Shown here: positions 25,162 to 33,425 of the stretch, piece by piece | Position numbering within the stretch: position 1 is the stretch's first letter | How the letters are laid out: every line of letters begins with the position of its first letter | Assembly (NCBI GenBank): GCA_902511185.1 | Contig: CABXEK010000006.1 | Coordinates: 1 to 40,610, forward strand | Direction of reading: 5' to 3' | From: an uncultured Pelagibacteraceae bacterium | Lineage (GTDB): Bacteria; Pseudomonadota; Alphaproteobacteria; Pelagibacterales; Pelagibacteraceae | Length of the DNA stretch: 40,610 bases | The notes under the pieces: generated by a model | What the model saw: only the letters and a program-made list of their open reading frames with translations | Databases searched by the model: none | What the model was told of the DNA's origin: nothing | Translations under genes and position numbers: made by a program

Positions 25162-26631
25162 CTATGGTAGACAATCAAGATAAGTATCTAGATCCCATTG
25201 AGTCGTTGCTCCTAAAAATCTTTCCCATTCATCATTTTTATACCAATGAAATACTTTATACATTTCATCTGGCATAGCTGATTTAATAACCTCATCTTCA
25301 GCTAAACGATCAAGTGCTTGACCAAGACTTAAAGGTAATTTTTTAACTTCTTTACCAGCTGCTTGAGCTTCATACATACTTCTTGACTCTGGTTTTCCTG
25401 GATCAATATTATTTGATATTCCATCATCAAAACATTTTAATAATCCTGAACCCATCAAGTACGGATTATGCATTGAGTCAACCGAACGATATTCAAATCT
25501 TCCTGGGGCTGATACTCTTAATCCACAAGTTCTATTTTGATATCCCCAATCAGCATAAACTGGTGCCCAGAAACCTGTGTCCCATAATCTTCTGTACGAG
25601 TTAACAGTAGAAGATCCTATTGCAGTTAAAGCACCTAGGTGTTTCATAACACCTCCTATAGCTTTTAATCCTACTTTACCTGGTAATTGAACATCTTTAG
25701 TATCTGGCATAAAAGTATTTGTTCCACCTTCAACGTAAGTAAAAACTTCATCCATTGCAGGTATAGATTTATGACTTAATTTATTAACTTTATCTTTTCC
25801 ACCTTTCCACAAAGACATATTAGTGTGACAACCACTTGCCGACACACCCATAAAAGGTTTTGTCATAAAACAAGCAATCAAATTGAATTCTCTCGCAACT
25901 TGAGCACAAATTTGTCTATAAGTTGAAAGCCTGTCAGCATTTCTTAAAACATCATCATACATCCAGTTTAATTCTAACTGTCCTGGAGCGTCTTCATGAT
26001 CACCTTGAATCATATCAAGACCCATAGCTCTTGCATATTTCATAACTTGCATAAATACTGGTCTTAAAGATTCAAACTGATCTATGTGATAGCAATAAGG
26101 TTTTGAAAAACCTTTTCCAGTTGGAGTACCATCTTCATTTTTTGTTAGCCACATCATTTCTGGCTCAGTTCCAACTCTTAGCTGATAACCATGTTTTTTC
26201 TTAAACTCTTCAGCATGAATTCTCAGGTTACCACGACAATCTGAAGTTAAATGAGCACCTGGGTTTTCTCTTTCTTCTCTATTTCTAAAACAAGTAACAA
26301 AAACTCTTGCTACTTTTTTATCCCAAGGTAATTGACAAAAAGTTTCTGGATCAGGGATACCAACAAGTTCTTTTGCTTCAGGTCCGTAACCAATATAATT
26401 ACCATGACGATCAGTAAATAAATTTGCAGTTGCCCCATAAACTAATTGAAAACCTTTTTCACATGTTCTTTCCCAGTGATCAGTTGGAATTCCTTTTCCA
26501 ACAACTCTACCAGTAACAGATATGAATTGAAAAAAAATATACTCTATGCCAAGCTCATCTATTTTGGCTCTAACTTGTTTTACTAATTTAGCTCTGCCTG
26601 GTTGGTTAACATGTCTATCTAGATCAGTCAT
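25162..26631 (-). CDS. Glutamine-synthetase-family protein of unknown substrate, first gene of the mgs operon
   Basis: The 489-residue protein has the GS catalytic fold: GTEPEMMWL (154-162), QGDHEDAPGQLELNW (209-223), SGCHTNMSLW (266-275), then a NSYRRLWDTG segment and a C-terminal RVSAPGRFEYRSVDSMHNPY. These match glutamate, metal and ATP sites. It differs from GmaS elsewhere in the window and from classic GlnA: the N-terminal beta-grasp part is shortened in places and extra text (RNREERENPGAHLTSDCRG) is inserted near 116-134. It lies 31 bases upstream of mgsA with a strong GAGGGG ribosome site. A ligase of glutamate with an amine is likely; whether methylamine, dimethylamine or something else is unknown. 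Confidence 0.78.
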   Translation of the reverse strand: MTDLDRHVNQPGRAKLVKQVRAKIDELGIEYIFFQFISVTGRVVGKGIPTDHWERTCEKGFQLVYGATANLFTDRHGNYIGYGPEAKELVGIPDPETFCQLPWDKKVARVFVTCFRNREERENPGAHLTSDCRGNLRIHAEEFKKKHGYQLRVGTEPEMMWLTKNEDGTPTGKGFSKPYCYHIDQFESLRPVFMQVMKYARAMGLDMIQGDHEDAPGQLELNWMYDDVLRNADRLSTYRQICAQVAREFNLIACFMTKPFMGVSASGCHTNMSLWKGGKDKVNKLSHKSIPAMDEVFTYVEGGTNTFMPDTKDVQLPGKVGLKAIGGVMKHLGALTAIGSSTVNSYRRLWDTGFWAPVYADWGYQNRTCGLRVSAPGRFEYRSVDSMHNPYLMGSGLLKCFDDGISNNIDPGKPESRSMYEAQAAGKEVKKLPLSLGQALDRLAEDEVIKSAMPDEMYKVFHWYKNDEWERFLGATTQWDLDTYLDCLP

Positions 26632-26703
26632 TTTTTTTCACCCCTCAATGAATTTTATTTATTCAAAGGTAGCTGAAAACTTTATTAGTGTCTAGGCTTG
26701 AAG

Positions 26704-28032
26704 TTAACTCCAAGGGAACGGACTGTTCGATGTAGGGTGAAGTTCACCTTTCTCGTAACGGTTGAATCTAAACGGTTTTAATAAATCACTCTCAGTACCA
26801 AGAATTTCTTTTGCAACTAGTTCACCAACACCAATCATTTTGTAACCATGGTTAGCATCAGCAATCATGTAAACATTTTCTAAAAATCTATCAAAAATTG
26901 GAAAAGAATCTGGCGTCATACACCCAAGACCACCAGATGGACCTTTTCTATATAGATCGGACTTTCCTTCAAATCTTTTTTGACAATGAGCTAAAGCCGA
27001 ACACCACATATCATTAAAAGCTTCTGTAGTTTGAAACTCAGGAGAGTCAATTCCATATGGATCAACATTTACTTTATCAAAATGTTTATCAACTATATAA
27101 GGAGAAGTCCCACCCTGAACACCTAAACCTTCAATGTCGGGCTTGTAATAAATTCCCCAAATTTTGTCTGTAATTAATTTTTTAGTTTTATCTGAGTAGA
27201 GTGGAGCTGTAGAATCAACATGGATTACAGGAGGTTGCTTACCATTATTCATTTTTAAAAAATCTGCATCAACACCAATTACACCTTCTTGAAGCATCCA
27301 ATATGTCCACATATCGGTTTCATGCATTTTACCATCTTTACCTTTAATATTTGCTGTTTTTGGAAGTTCTAACATGTTCCAAAAATCTCTTGCCCATGGA
27401 CCTGCACCAATAACAACTTGTTCACACTCTATAGTTCCTTTGTCAGTCTCAACACCTGTAACTGCCTTACTATTACTTCCTCTTTTAAAACCTGTAACTT
27501 TAACACCTTTCATTACCTGAACACCATTTGAAGTAGATTTACTTTCTAGAGCTTTAATGGAGTCTTTATTAAATGCATATCCACCTTTTTTTTCATGAAG
27601 AACAGATGTGATACCTTGAGCTTGCCAGTCATCAAACATGCCTTTCATATAATTCATACAATCTTTTTCACCCTCAATAAATTCTGATTCATAGCCAATT
27701 GCTTTTTGTTGCTCATAAATTGTTGAAACATCTTCATGCATAACTTCTGGTGATATTTGCAAATATCCTACAGCATTATATTTAAACGCTTTAGGATCAC
27801 TTTCCCAAACTGATACTGAATGAGCCATAAGCTCTCTCATAGCTGGTTGAAAATAATTATTTCTAACTACGCCACAAGCGATACCACTTGCACCAGCTGC
27901 AATATCTTTTTTTTCAAGAACAATTATATCGCCAGGATTTTTATATGTTTCAGAAAGTTTCCAAGCAGTACTCAAACCATGAATACCACCACCAATTATA
28001 ACTACTTTAGCTTTTGAGGGTAATGTTGACAT
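26704..28032 (-). CDS. FAD-dependent oxidoreductase of the D-amino-acid oxidase/sarcosine oxidase family
   Basis: The 442-residue protein starts with the dinucleotide fold VVIIGGGIHGLSTAWKL (10-26; GGGIHG at 14-19) followed by ALEKKDIAAGASGIACGVVR-like text, which resembles SoxB and DMGDH. HPTSNSPFPWS ends the chain. Members oxidise N-methyl groups of amino acids and amines, giving formaldehyde. NMG dehydrogenase normally has four subunits, and only a SoxB-like chain is visible here, so it may be a single-chain enzyme acting on N-methylglutamate or dimethylamine. It lies 72 bases upstream of the GS-like gene, so it may lead the mgs transcript, or have its own promoter. Confidence 0.8.
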   Translation of the reverse strand: MSTLPSKAKVVIIGGGIHGLSTAWKLSETYKNPGDIIVLEKKDIAAGASGIACGVVRNNYFQPAMRELMAHSVSVWESDPKAFKYNAVGYLQISPEVMHEDVSTIYEQQKAIGYESEFIEGEKDCMNYMKGMFDDWQAQGITSVLHEKKGGYAFNKDSIKALESKSTSNGVQVMKGVKVTGFKRGSNSKAVTGVETDKGTIECEQVVIGAGPWARDFWNMLELPKTANIKGKDGKMHETDMWTYWMLQEGVIGVDADFLKMNNGKQPPVIHVDSTAPLYSDKTKKLITDKIWGIYYKPDIEGLGVQGGTSPYIVDKHFDKVNVDPYGIDSPEFQTTEAFNDMWCSALAHCQKRFEGKSDLYRKGPSGGLGCMTPDSFPIFDRFLENVYMIADANHGYKMIGVGELVAKEILGTESDLLKPFRFNRYEKGELHPTSNSPFPWS

Positions 28033-28135
28033 ATCAAAACATTATTTTTTGCAATCATTAATTAATATAATTTTTTATAGAACTAAAAATTATATATAAA
28101 AAATATATGCTTTGTTAATTTTAAGAAATAATTGG

Positions 28136-28486
28136 CTAATAGCTTATGTTTTTAAGTGTAATTAAATAATCATTGAATTCATTAATGAATGACTCACTTG
28201 GCATTATATTCTTAATTCTCTGGTCAGTTGAAGTTTTTTCAAGACGGAAGAATCCTTTTTCACAAGCTTCAGTAATTATTAAAGCAGATTTAGGTCTAGA
28301 AGTTTTAAATAATTTTGTTTTTAATTCTTCAACAGACAGCTTGGTTCCTTCTTTGTATGCAGACATTACCAATAACATCATATGATAATGAGAAGGAGAC
28401 TTTCGAAAAAAATAGTTACTAGATGTATGAGATTGTCTCATTTGATCTTCCCAAAAATTTAATAGTGTTTTTTTTTCCTTTGGCAT
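28136..28486 (-). CDS. MarR-like winged-helix protein, putative regulator
   Basis: This 116-residue protein looks like a small DNA-binding regulator. LSVEELKTKLFKTSRPKSAL (50-69) fits helix-turn-helix, with the recognition helix in SRPKSALIITEACEKGFF, and KTSTDQRIKNIMPSESFINEF fits the wing of a MarR-type fold. There is no effector domain. Its ATG is 6 bases after the tdm stop, so the two are one transcript and the protein could sense a methylated amine and control tdm or the divergent tmoX. The family assignment rests on pattern only. The 103 bases beyond it before the oxidoreductase gene hold no clear element. Confidence 0.55.
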   Translation of the reverse strand: MPKEKKTLLNFWEDQMRQSHTSSNYFFRKSPSHYHMMLLVMSAYKEGTKLSVEELKTKLFKTSRPKSALIITEACEKGFFRLEKTSTDQRIKNIMPSESFINEFNDYLITLKNISY

Positions 28487-28492
28487 TATACT

Positions 28493-30820
28493 TTATGCTC
28501 TTACTCTAGATTTCGTTGGATCGTAGAATGGAAATGCAATAACTTTTGCACCAATTCTTTTTTGATGCCCATCTAATTTGCCAACTTCAACCTCAGTTCC
28601 TATTTCAGAATATTTTACATCAATTCTACAAAGCGCAATATTTTTACCAAGTTTTGGTGATAACATTCCACTTGTTATTACACCAATTTGTGCCCGACCT
28701 ACATGAACACAATCGCCATGAACAGCTGGTTCGTGACCAACTAGTTCTAATCCAACCAATTTTTTTTGAGGATTTGCTTTTCTTTTAATTAATTCTTCTT
28801 TACCTATAAAATCATCTTCTTTAGTTTTAAGTGGAACTGTAAAACCAATCCCCGCTTCAAAAGGATCAGTTTGATCGTCAAATTCATAACCATAAAAAAT
28901 TAAACCTGCTTCTATACGAACCATATCTAAAGCTTCTAAGCCCAAAGGTGTGATATTAAACTCTTTCCCAGCTTCCCAAACTTTATCCCAAACTTCACTA
29001 GCATCTTTTGGATGACACCAAATTTCATATCCAAGTTCACCTGTATAACCTGTTCTCGAAATTACAATTGGTGTTCCTGTTTCATGATCAATACGAGCAA
29101 TATTAAATCTAAACCACTCAAGCTCAGTTATTGATGGTTGGATAGGAGGTGTCCAAACAAATTTTTCTAAAATTTTTCTACTATTTGGACCTTGAACAGC
29201 AATGTTATGAATGTGATCTGTTGCAGATTTTATCCAAACTTTATAATTTTTCTTTTTAGCTTGTTCTTTTAACCATTCCCCACTGTATTCATCTCCACCA
29301 ATCCATCTGAAGTTATCTTGTCCAAATTTAAATAGAGTACCATCATCCAACATACATCCATTTTCATAACACATTGCGGTGTAGACAACTTGACCTACTG
29401 ATAATTTTTTTACATTTCTAGTTAAAGTGTATTGCATTAAATTTTCTGCATCAGGACCAAGTATTTCAAATTTTCTAAGAGGGGATAGATCGGTAGCGAT
29501 AGCACTTTCTCTACAAGCGTTGTATTCTTTTATTGTTCCTGAATTTGTAAAATTATTAGCTAACCAAAAACCTTTGTACTCAATAAAATTCCTAGTGAGC
29601 TCAGATGTTTTTTCATGAAAACCTGTTTCCTGAGTTAGTTTTGGTTCAGAGTCTGTTTTCATTCTAAATGCAATTGCTTTTGAATACTTATTATTCTTTC
29701 CATAAGTTCTAACAAATATATCTGTTGGATTCCAGCCATTAGCAGCATCCACATCACAAGGACAAGCAGATGAAACACATGTTAAATCTTTTAACGCTCT
29801 AAATAGAACATAATCTCCAGGTCTTGACCATGGCTCATCAAATGTTGCAACATTGTTAGAATCAATAGCAGTATTAAAAAAAAGATTTATAGCTGACCAA
29901 CTTTTTCTAGCGTTAATATCGTATTTTTCTAAACCTTTATTAAAATTATCTGTGCAATTGATGTGCCCCATGTAACCTAGGTCTTCATAGTATTTAGAAG
30001 TACAGGCTAGATTAAAAGTGTCATGTCTTCCAACAGTATCTCTTACAACCTCAACCATTGCTTCATGATTTCCATCGTAAAACTTAGAAAACAAACCTGG
30101 ACCTGGATAAGCACTACCCATGAACGTTCTTGTTGCTTTGTCATCAATTATACTTTCGATACCATCATTTAATTTATGGGTATCAAAAGCTAAAAAATCA
30201 GAGCATTGCCTTCCACCTGTATCTATAATTTGAATATATTCTCCCGCTTTCACCTCATAAGTTTCTGCAGTTCTTCTTTTGACAAGTTGTTCAACTATAG
30301 GATCGCTTAAGGGATCAGGTAAAATAAATTGTTCATCCGTTTCTGAAAAATTTGCCCTATTAATAAATACAGTTAAGTCAGTAGGTGGATTTTGTTCATG
30401 AACATTCAATGGATCACCAGGAGCAGCAATTAAGACAAAACATTTATCTTTTGAAGATAGAGTAATTTTTTCCCCCATCAAGCAATCTTCATCAAACATA
30501 ATTGATGACTTAGATTTTTGAAGATCTAAATTTCTTTTTTTAAAAATTCTCTCAATTTTTTCATCTTTTGCGATTGCTCTTTTTGAGAAATCTGCATTTG
30601 CATTTTCTTTGAGGTTTAAAATTGATAAATCTGGTTTTCCTTGATTATCAAATACAATAATTTCGCAAATTTGTTTTCCATCATCATTTATTATTTCAAT
30701 TTTATCTTCTGGCAGAACCTCAATTACGGAAAGACAACCACCTTTAACAAAATATCTTTCAACTCCTGGTGGTAGAGCCCTTAAACCTGGATTTTTAATT
30801 TCGTTACTAGTTCCTAACAT
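28493..30820 (-). CDS. tdm: Trimethylamine N-oxide demethylase (TMAO aldolase)
   Basis: Tdm splits TMAO into dimethylamine and formaldehyde in the cytoplasm. The protein has the known two-part layout. An N-terminal DUF1989-type part (about 170-390) contains CVSSACPCDVDAANGW near 348-363, cysteines likely to hold zinc. A C-terminal GcvT/aminomethyltransferase-like domain (about 435-775) contains RDLSPLRKFEI-like text and YTLTRNVKKLSVGQV, and can accept the formaldehyde onto tetrahydrofolate. Length is 775 residues, as in described Tdm. I choose the ATG ending at 30820; an in-frame TTG at 30829 is nine bases longer and less likely. It is divergent from tmoX, sharing a 100-base regulatory gap. 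Confidence 0.88.
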   Translation of the reverse strand: MLGTSNEIKNPGLRALPPGVERYFVKGGCLSVIEVLPEDKIEIINDDGKQICEIIVFDNQGKPDLSILNLKENANADFSKRAIAKDEKIERIFKKRNLDLQKSKSSIMFDEDCLMGEKITLSSKDKCFVLIAAPGDPLNVHEQNPPTDLTVFINRANFSETDEQFILPDPLSDPIVEQLVKRRTAETYEVKAGEYIQIIDTGGRQCSDFLAFDTHKLNDGIESIIDDKATRTFMGSAYPGPGLFSKFYDGNHEAMVEVVRDTVGRHDTFNLACTSKYYEDLGYMGHINCTDNFNKGLEKYDINARKSWSAINLFFNTAIDSNNVATFDEPWSRPGDYVLFRALKDLTCVSSACPCDVDAANGWNPTDIFVRTYGKNNKYSKAIAFRMKTDSEPKLTQETGFHEKTSELTRNFIEYKGFWLANNFTNSGTIKEYNACRESAIATDLSPLRKFEILGPDAENLMQYTLTRNVKKLSVGQVVYTAMCYENGCMLDDGTLFKFGQDNFRWIGGDEYSGEWLKEQAKKKNYKVWIKSATDHIHNIAVQGPNSRKILEKFVWTPPIQPSITELEWFRFNIARIDHETGTPIVISRTGYTGELGYEIWCHPKDASEVWDKVWEAGKEFNITPLGLEALDMVRIEAGLIFYGYEFDDQTDPFEAGIGFTVPLKTKEDDFIGKEELIKRKANPQKKLVGLELVGHEPAVHGDCVHVGRAQIGVITSGMLSPKLGKNIALCRIDVKYSEIGTEVEVGKLDGHQKRIGAKVIAFPFYDPTKSRVRA

Positions 30821-30870
30821 TATACCCAAATTATATATATTTTTTATAAGCTTATTATAATCAAAACGAG

Positions 30871-30899
30871 TTGACTATAAGTTTAATTAAGAACATACT
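30871..30899 (+). promoter_or_regulatory. Predicted promoter of tmoX in the tdm-tmoX divergent gap
   Basis: TTGACT (30871-30876) and CATACT (30894-30899) are spaced by 17 bases, with 5 of 6 and 4 of 6 matches to the sigma-70 boxes. A GAGGGG ribosome-binding site precedes the tmoX ATG. The opposite strand holds AT-rich boxes such as TATAAT near 30855 that may serve tdm. This shared gap is the natural place for the MarR-like protein to bind. Confidence 0.45.
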
Positions 30900-30930
30900 T
30901 TGAAAATTAATATTAATAGAGGGGAAAAAA

Positions 30931-31875
30931 ATGAAAAAAATAACATCATTAATATCTGCTCTGATCATTTCTGTAGTAAGTTTTACAGGAGTATCTAATG
31001 CAGCAGATAGCAAAAAACCCATCGTGATACCAACTCATAACTGGTCAAGCCAAATCGTAATGGCATATGTTATCGGTGGAATCTTTGAAAGCATGGGAAA
31101 TAACGTAAGTTACGTAAATGCAGACTCACAAGCGGTATATGAGTCAATTAGAATTGGAGATGTTTCTATTTCTCATGAAGTATGGGAATCTGCTTTTGGT
31201 AAGTCATTTACAACTGCTTTAGATAAAGGTGGTCTTCTTGACTGGGGTGATCATGAAGCAAGAACTCTTGAGGATATGGGTTATCCTAACTGGGTTGCTG
31301 AAAAAGGATTATGTCCAGGTTTACCAGATTGGACTGCTCTAAAAAATCCTGCTTGTGCTAAGAATTTCGTAACACCTGACTCAGGTGGAAAAGGAAGAAT
31401 GCTAGAAGGACCACAAACTTGGCATGGAGATTTAATACCTCAAAGGGTAGATGCTTTAGGTTTGGGAGATCTTTGGATGGTTAAATTTGCTGGAAGTGCC
31501 GATGCACTATGGGCAGAATTATCAGCCGCTGAAAAAGAAGGAAGAGGAACAATTATCTTTAACTGGACACCAAACTTTACAGATGGTGCTGGTTTTACAT
31601 TTATCGACTTTCCTCCATACACTGCTGGTTGTAGACCAGAAGATGGTGGTGACGGGAAATGTGGTTCGCCAGATGGTTATTTGAAAAAAGCTGTAAATGG
31701 CGATTTTCCAAAAACTCATCCAGCAGCTGCTGCAGCGTTCAAAAAAATGTCATTCTCTACAAGTCAAATTGGTGCAATGGCAGCTTTAGTTGACGTTGAA
31801 AAAATGACACACGAAGATGCTGCAAAAGCATGGTTAAAAAAGAACAAAAAAGTTTGGAAAGCTTTTACTAAGTAA
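30931..31875 (+). CDS. tmoX: TMAO-binding protein of the ABC transporter
   Basis: The 314-residue protein has a clear signal peptide (KKITSLISALIISVVSFTGV, cleavage near 25) and is a ProX/OpuAC-type periplasmic binding protein for quaternary amines. Tryptophans at about 38, 62 and 108 would make the cation-binding aromatic box, and four cysteines in two close pairs may form disulfides. With Tdm divergent and TmoWV downstream, TMAO is the natural ligand; choline or glycine betaine cannot be excluded by sequence alone. A strong terminator follows it, so much of its mRNA is expected to end before the downstream genes. Confidence 0.83.
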   Translation: MKKITSLISALIISVVSFTGVSNAADSKKPIVIPTHNWSSQIVMAYVIGGIFESMGNNVSYVNADSQAVYESIRIGDVSISHEVWESAFGKSFTTALDKGGLLDWGDHEARTLEDMGYPNWVAEKGLCPGLPDWTALKNPACAKNFVTPDSGGKGRMLEGPQTWHGDLIPQRVDALGLGDLWMVKFAGSADALWAELSAAEKEGRGTIIFNWTPNFTDGAGFTFIDFPPYTAGCRPEDGGDGKCGSPDGYLKKAVNGDFPKTHPAAAAAFKKMSFSTSQIGAMAALVDVEKMTHEDAAKAWLKKNKKVWKAFTK

Positions 31876-31895
31876 GGGTAAAGTTTTTAAATTTG

Positions 31896-31924
31896 AATCT
31901 CTCCCAACAATGTTGGGGGAGATT
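31896..31924 (+). terminator. Rho-independent terminator after tmoX
   Basis: AATCTCTCCCAAC (31896-31908) pairs with GTTGGGGGAGATT (31912-31924) through one G-U pair and a three-base loop, followed by a run of T residues. It lies 21 bases after the tmoX stop, so the binding protein would be made in excess over the rest of the transporter, as is usual for such systems. Confidence 0.85.
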
Positions 31925-31937
31925 TTTTTTTAACCTC

Positions 31938-32399
31938 ATGATAAAATATATATCAATTATATTTTTTAGCTTATTTTTTTCAAATCACTTATTTGCTAAA
32001 AATATTAGTATTCAAGAAAATATAGATCTTAAATTTATTTGTGATTTAGAAAAAAAAATAATAAAAAATTTAGAATATAATTATCAAACATTTTTGGCTA
32101 AAGATTTAGATGAAAAAGGCTTGGATAAATTTGAAATTCTAGCATTAAAACCAGAAAAACTTTTTGTAAATGGATTATCTTTATTTCTTGCAAAATCAGA
32201 TAGGCTAAATGTTAAGATTGTAAATAAAGACGTTGTTTTATTTAAAGCAATTGATAAAAAAAAAAATTATTCTGAGTCAGCTATAATAGACAGAAAATCT
32301 GGTGAATTAATTCATGAAATTACAAGAAATATAAAAAGTGAAAATTCTGAAAAAGAAATTTTCTTTTATTCATGCAGCAAAAAGGAGAAAAAAGTCTGA
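31938..32399 (+). CDS. Exported protein of unknown function, between tmoX and tmoW
   Basis: The frame extends upstream to a TTG at 31893, but that stretch is the tmoX terminator. I therefore start at the ATG at 31938, which gives 153 residues. The start is a signal peptide (MIKYISIIFFSLFFSNHLFA). The mature part is basic, with no recognised motif; cysteines are at the start (CDLEKK) and end (SCSKKEKKV). There is no family call and no sign of a membrane span in the mature part. The location inside the TMAO transporter genes may be chance. Confidence 0.55.
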   Translation: MIKYISIIFFSLFFSNHLFAKNISIQENIDLKFICDLEKKIIKNLEYNYQTFLAKDLDEKGLDKFEILALKPEKLFVNGLSLFLAKSDRLNVKIVNKDVVLFKAIDKKKNYSESAIIDRKSGELIHEITRNIKSENSEKEIFFYSCSKKEKKV

Positions 32400-32433
32400 T
32401 TTTTTTTTAGATGATTTTGTGTAAAATATTAAA

Positions 32434-32811
32434 ATGAAAAAATTTATTATTAGTATAGTTTTAAGTTTGTTGATTACCTCTTCAGTATTTGCTCGAAGTA
32501 CCGGATGCAAAGAAGGTAATTGTGAAAATGGTTATGGGAAGTGGGTATATACAGATAAAACAACTTATGAAGGTGAGTGGGTTGGAACAAAAAAACATGG
32601 TCAAGGAACTGAAACATGGCCAAATGGATATATCTATAAAGGTGAATTTAAAAATAGTTTGTGGAGTGGTTTAGGAACTTTAAATTTTCCTGATGGTTCA
32701 ACCTATGAAGGTCAGTGGGCTAATGGTTTTATGAATGGAGAAGGAACTTTTACTTGGTCTGATGGAAAACAAAAAACAGGAACATGGATAAATGGAAAGT
32801 TGCAAGAATAA
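32434..32811 (+). CDS. Exported MORN-repeat protein
   Basis: The 125-residue protein has a signal peptide (MKKFIISIVLSLLITSSVFA) and then at least three MORN repeats: GYGKWVYTDKTTYEGEW (33-49), HGQGTETWPNGYIYKGEF, then GLGTLNFPDGSTYEGQW and GEGTFTWSDGKQKTGTW. The repeat is Y-x-G-x-W/F-x-x-G-x-x-x-G-x-G. MORN repeats bind lipids or other proteins; bacterial exported ones are little studied. The gene ends with a stop codon that abuts the ATG of the next gene, so both are translated from one mRNA. Its link to the TMAO transporter is unknown. Confidence 0.85.
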   Translation: MKKFIISIVLSLLITSSVFARSTGCKEGNCENGYGKWVYTDKTTYEGEWVGTKKHGQGTETWPNGYIYKGEFKNSLWSGLGTLNFPDGSTYEGQWANGFMNGEGTFTWSDGKQKTGTWINGKLQE

Positions 32812-33363
32812 ATGTCAAAAGAAAATTATTTTCATAAAATAAAAGAGTTACCGGAAACTACGAAGCAATTTGGTGGCTTGGTAATAATGATATTAATCAT
32901 AGTCTTATCTTTTGCTATTTTGAACAATATTTTTGGTGAAGGAGATGAGCTAGTTGCAAAAATGAAAATTGAAGAAGAAAGAATAGCCCAAGCAAGAAAG
33001 CTAGATAAACTAATTTCGAGCCTCCCTTCAGGAATTTTAGTATCTTTTGATGGAACAGATCATTTTAGATTAACTGATGAAGTGTATGAAAAGGTATGTA
33101 ATGCTACAAAACTTATTCCACAACGTGCAATTATGGGAGCTAATTTTCTAAATTTTAGAGCACACGAGTTGTATACAATGAACGGGAATAAAATCAGTGA
33201 AACGTTTGTCAAATGGGACAATGAGAAGAGCAAATGTTACGCAGGATTTGTAGTAAGTGGAAAAAATGTTGGTGTAGATGAAACAATCACTGTTAGTGGC
33301 GAAGCTTTAAGTTTTTTAAGCACAGGTATTGATACAAGAGTTTATTATATTAAAAATTTTTAA
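32812..33363 (+). CDS. Single-span membrane protein of unknown function, upstream of tmoW
   Basis: The 183-residue protein has an N-terminal span at about 22-41 (LVIMILIIVLSFAILNNIF), then a charged helical linker (KMKIEEERIAQARKLDK) and a globular part with two cysteines, CNATKLIP near 97 and CYAGFVVSG near 143. This looks like a membrane-anchored periplasmic domain. I do not recognise it. The start codon abuts the MORN gene's stop, so the pair is translationally linked. A 62-base gap with no ORF lies before tmoW. Confidence 0.6.
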   Translation: MSKENYFHKIKELPETTKQFGGLVIMILIIVLSFAILNNIFGEGDELVAKMKIEEERIAQARKLDKLISSLPSGILVSFDGTDHFRLTDEVYEKVCNATKLIPQRAIMGANFLNFRAHELYTMNGNKISETFVKWDNEKSKCYAGFVVSGKNVGVDETITVSGEALSFLSTGIDTRVYYIKNF

Positions 33364-33425
33364 GGAGGAAAAAAAATTATATCGATTTTATTTTATTCTA
33401 ATTTCGTATAACTTATTCATAATTT

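Noticed and set aside
26704..28032. Reading the FAD oxidoreductase as subunit SoxB of a four-subunit sarcosine oxidase
   Set aside because: No SoxA, SoxD or SoxG gene is adjacent, so I kept the family-level call only.
31893..31937. Longer frame of the exported protein beginning with TTG at 31893
   Set aside because: These bases form the terminator of tmoX, and the extra residues would precede a clean signal peptide that starts at the ATG at 31938.
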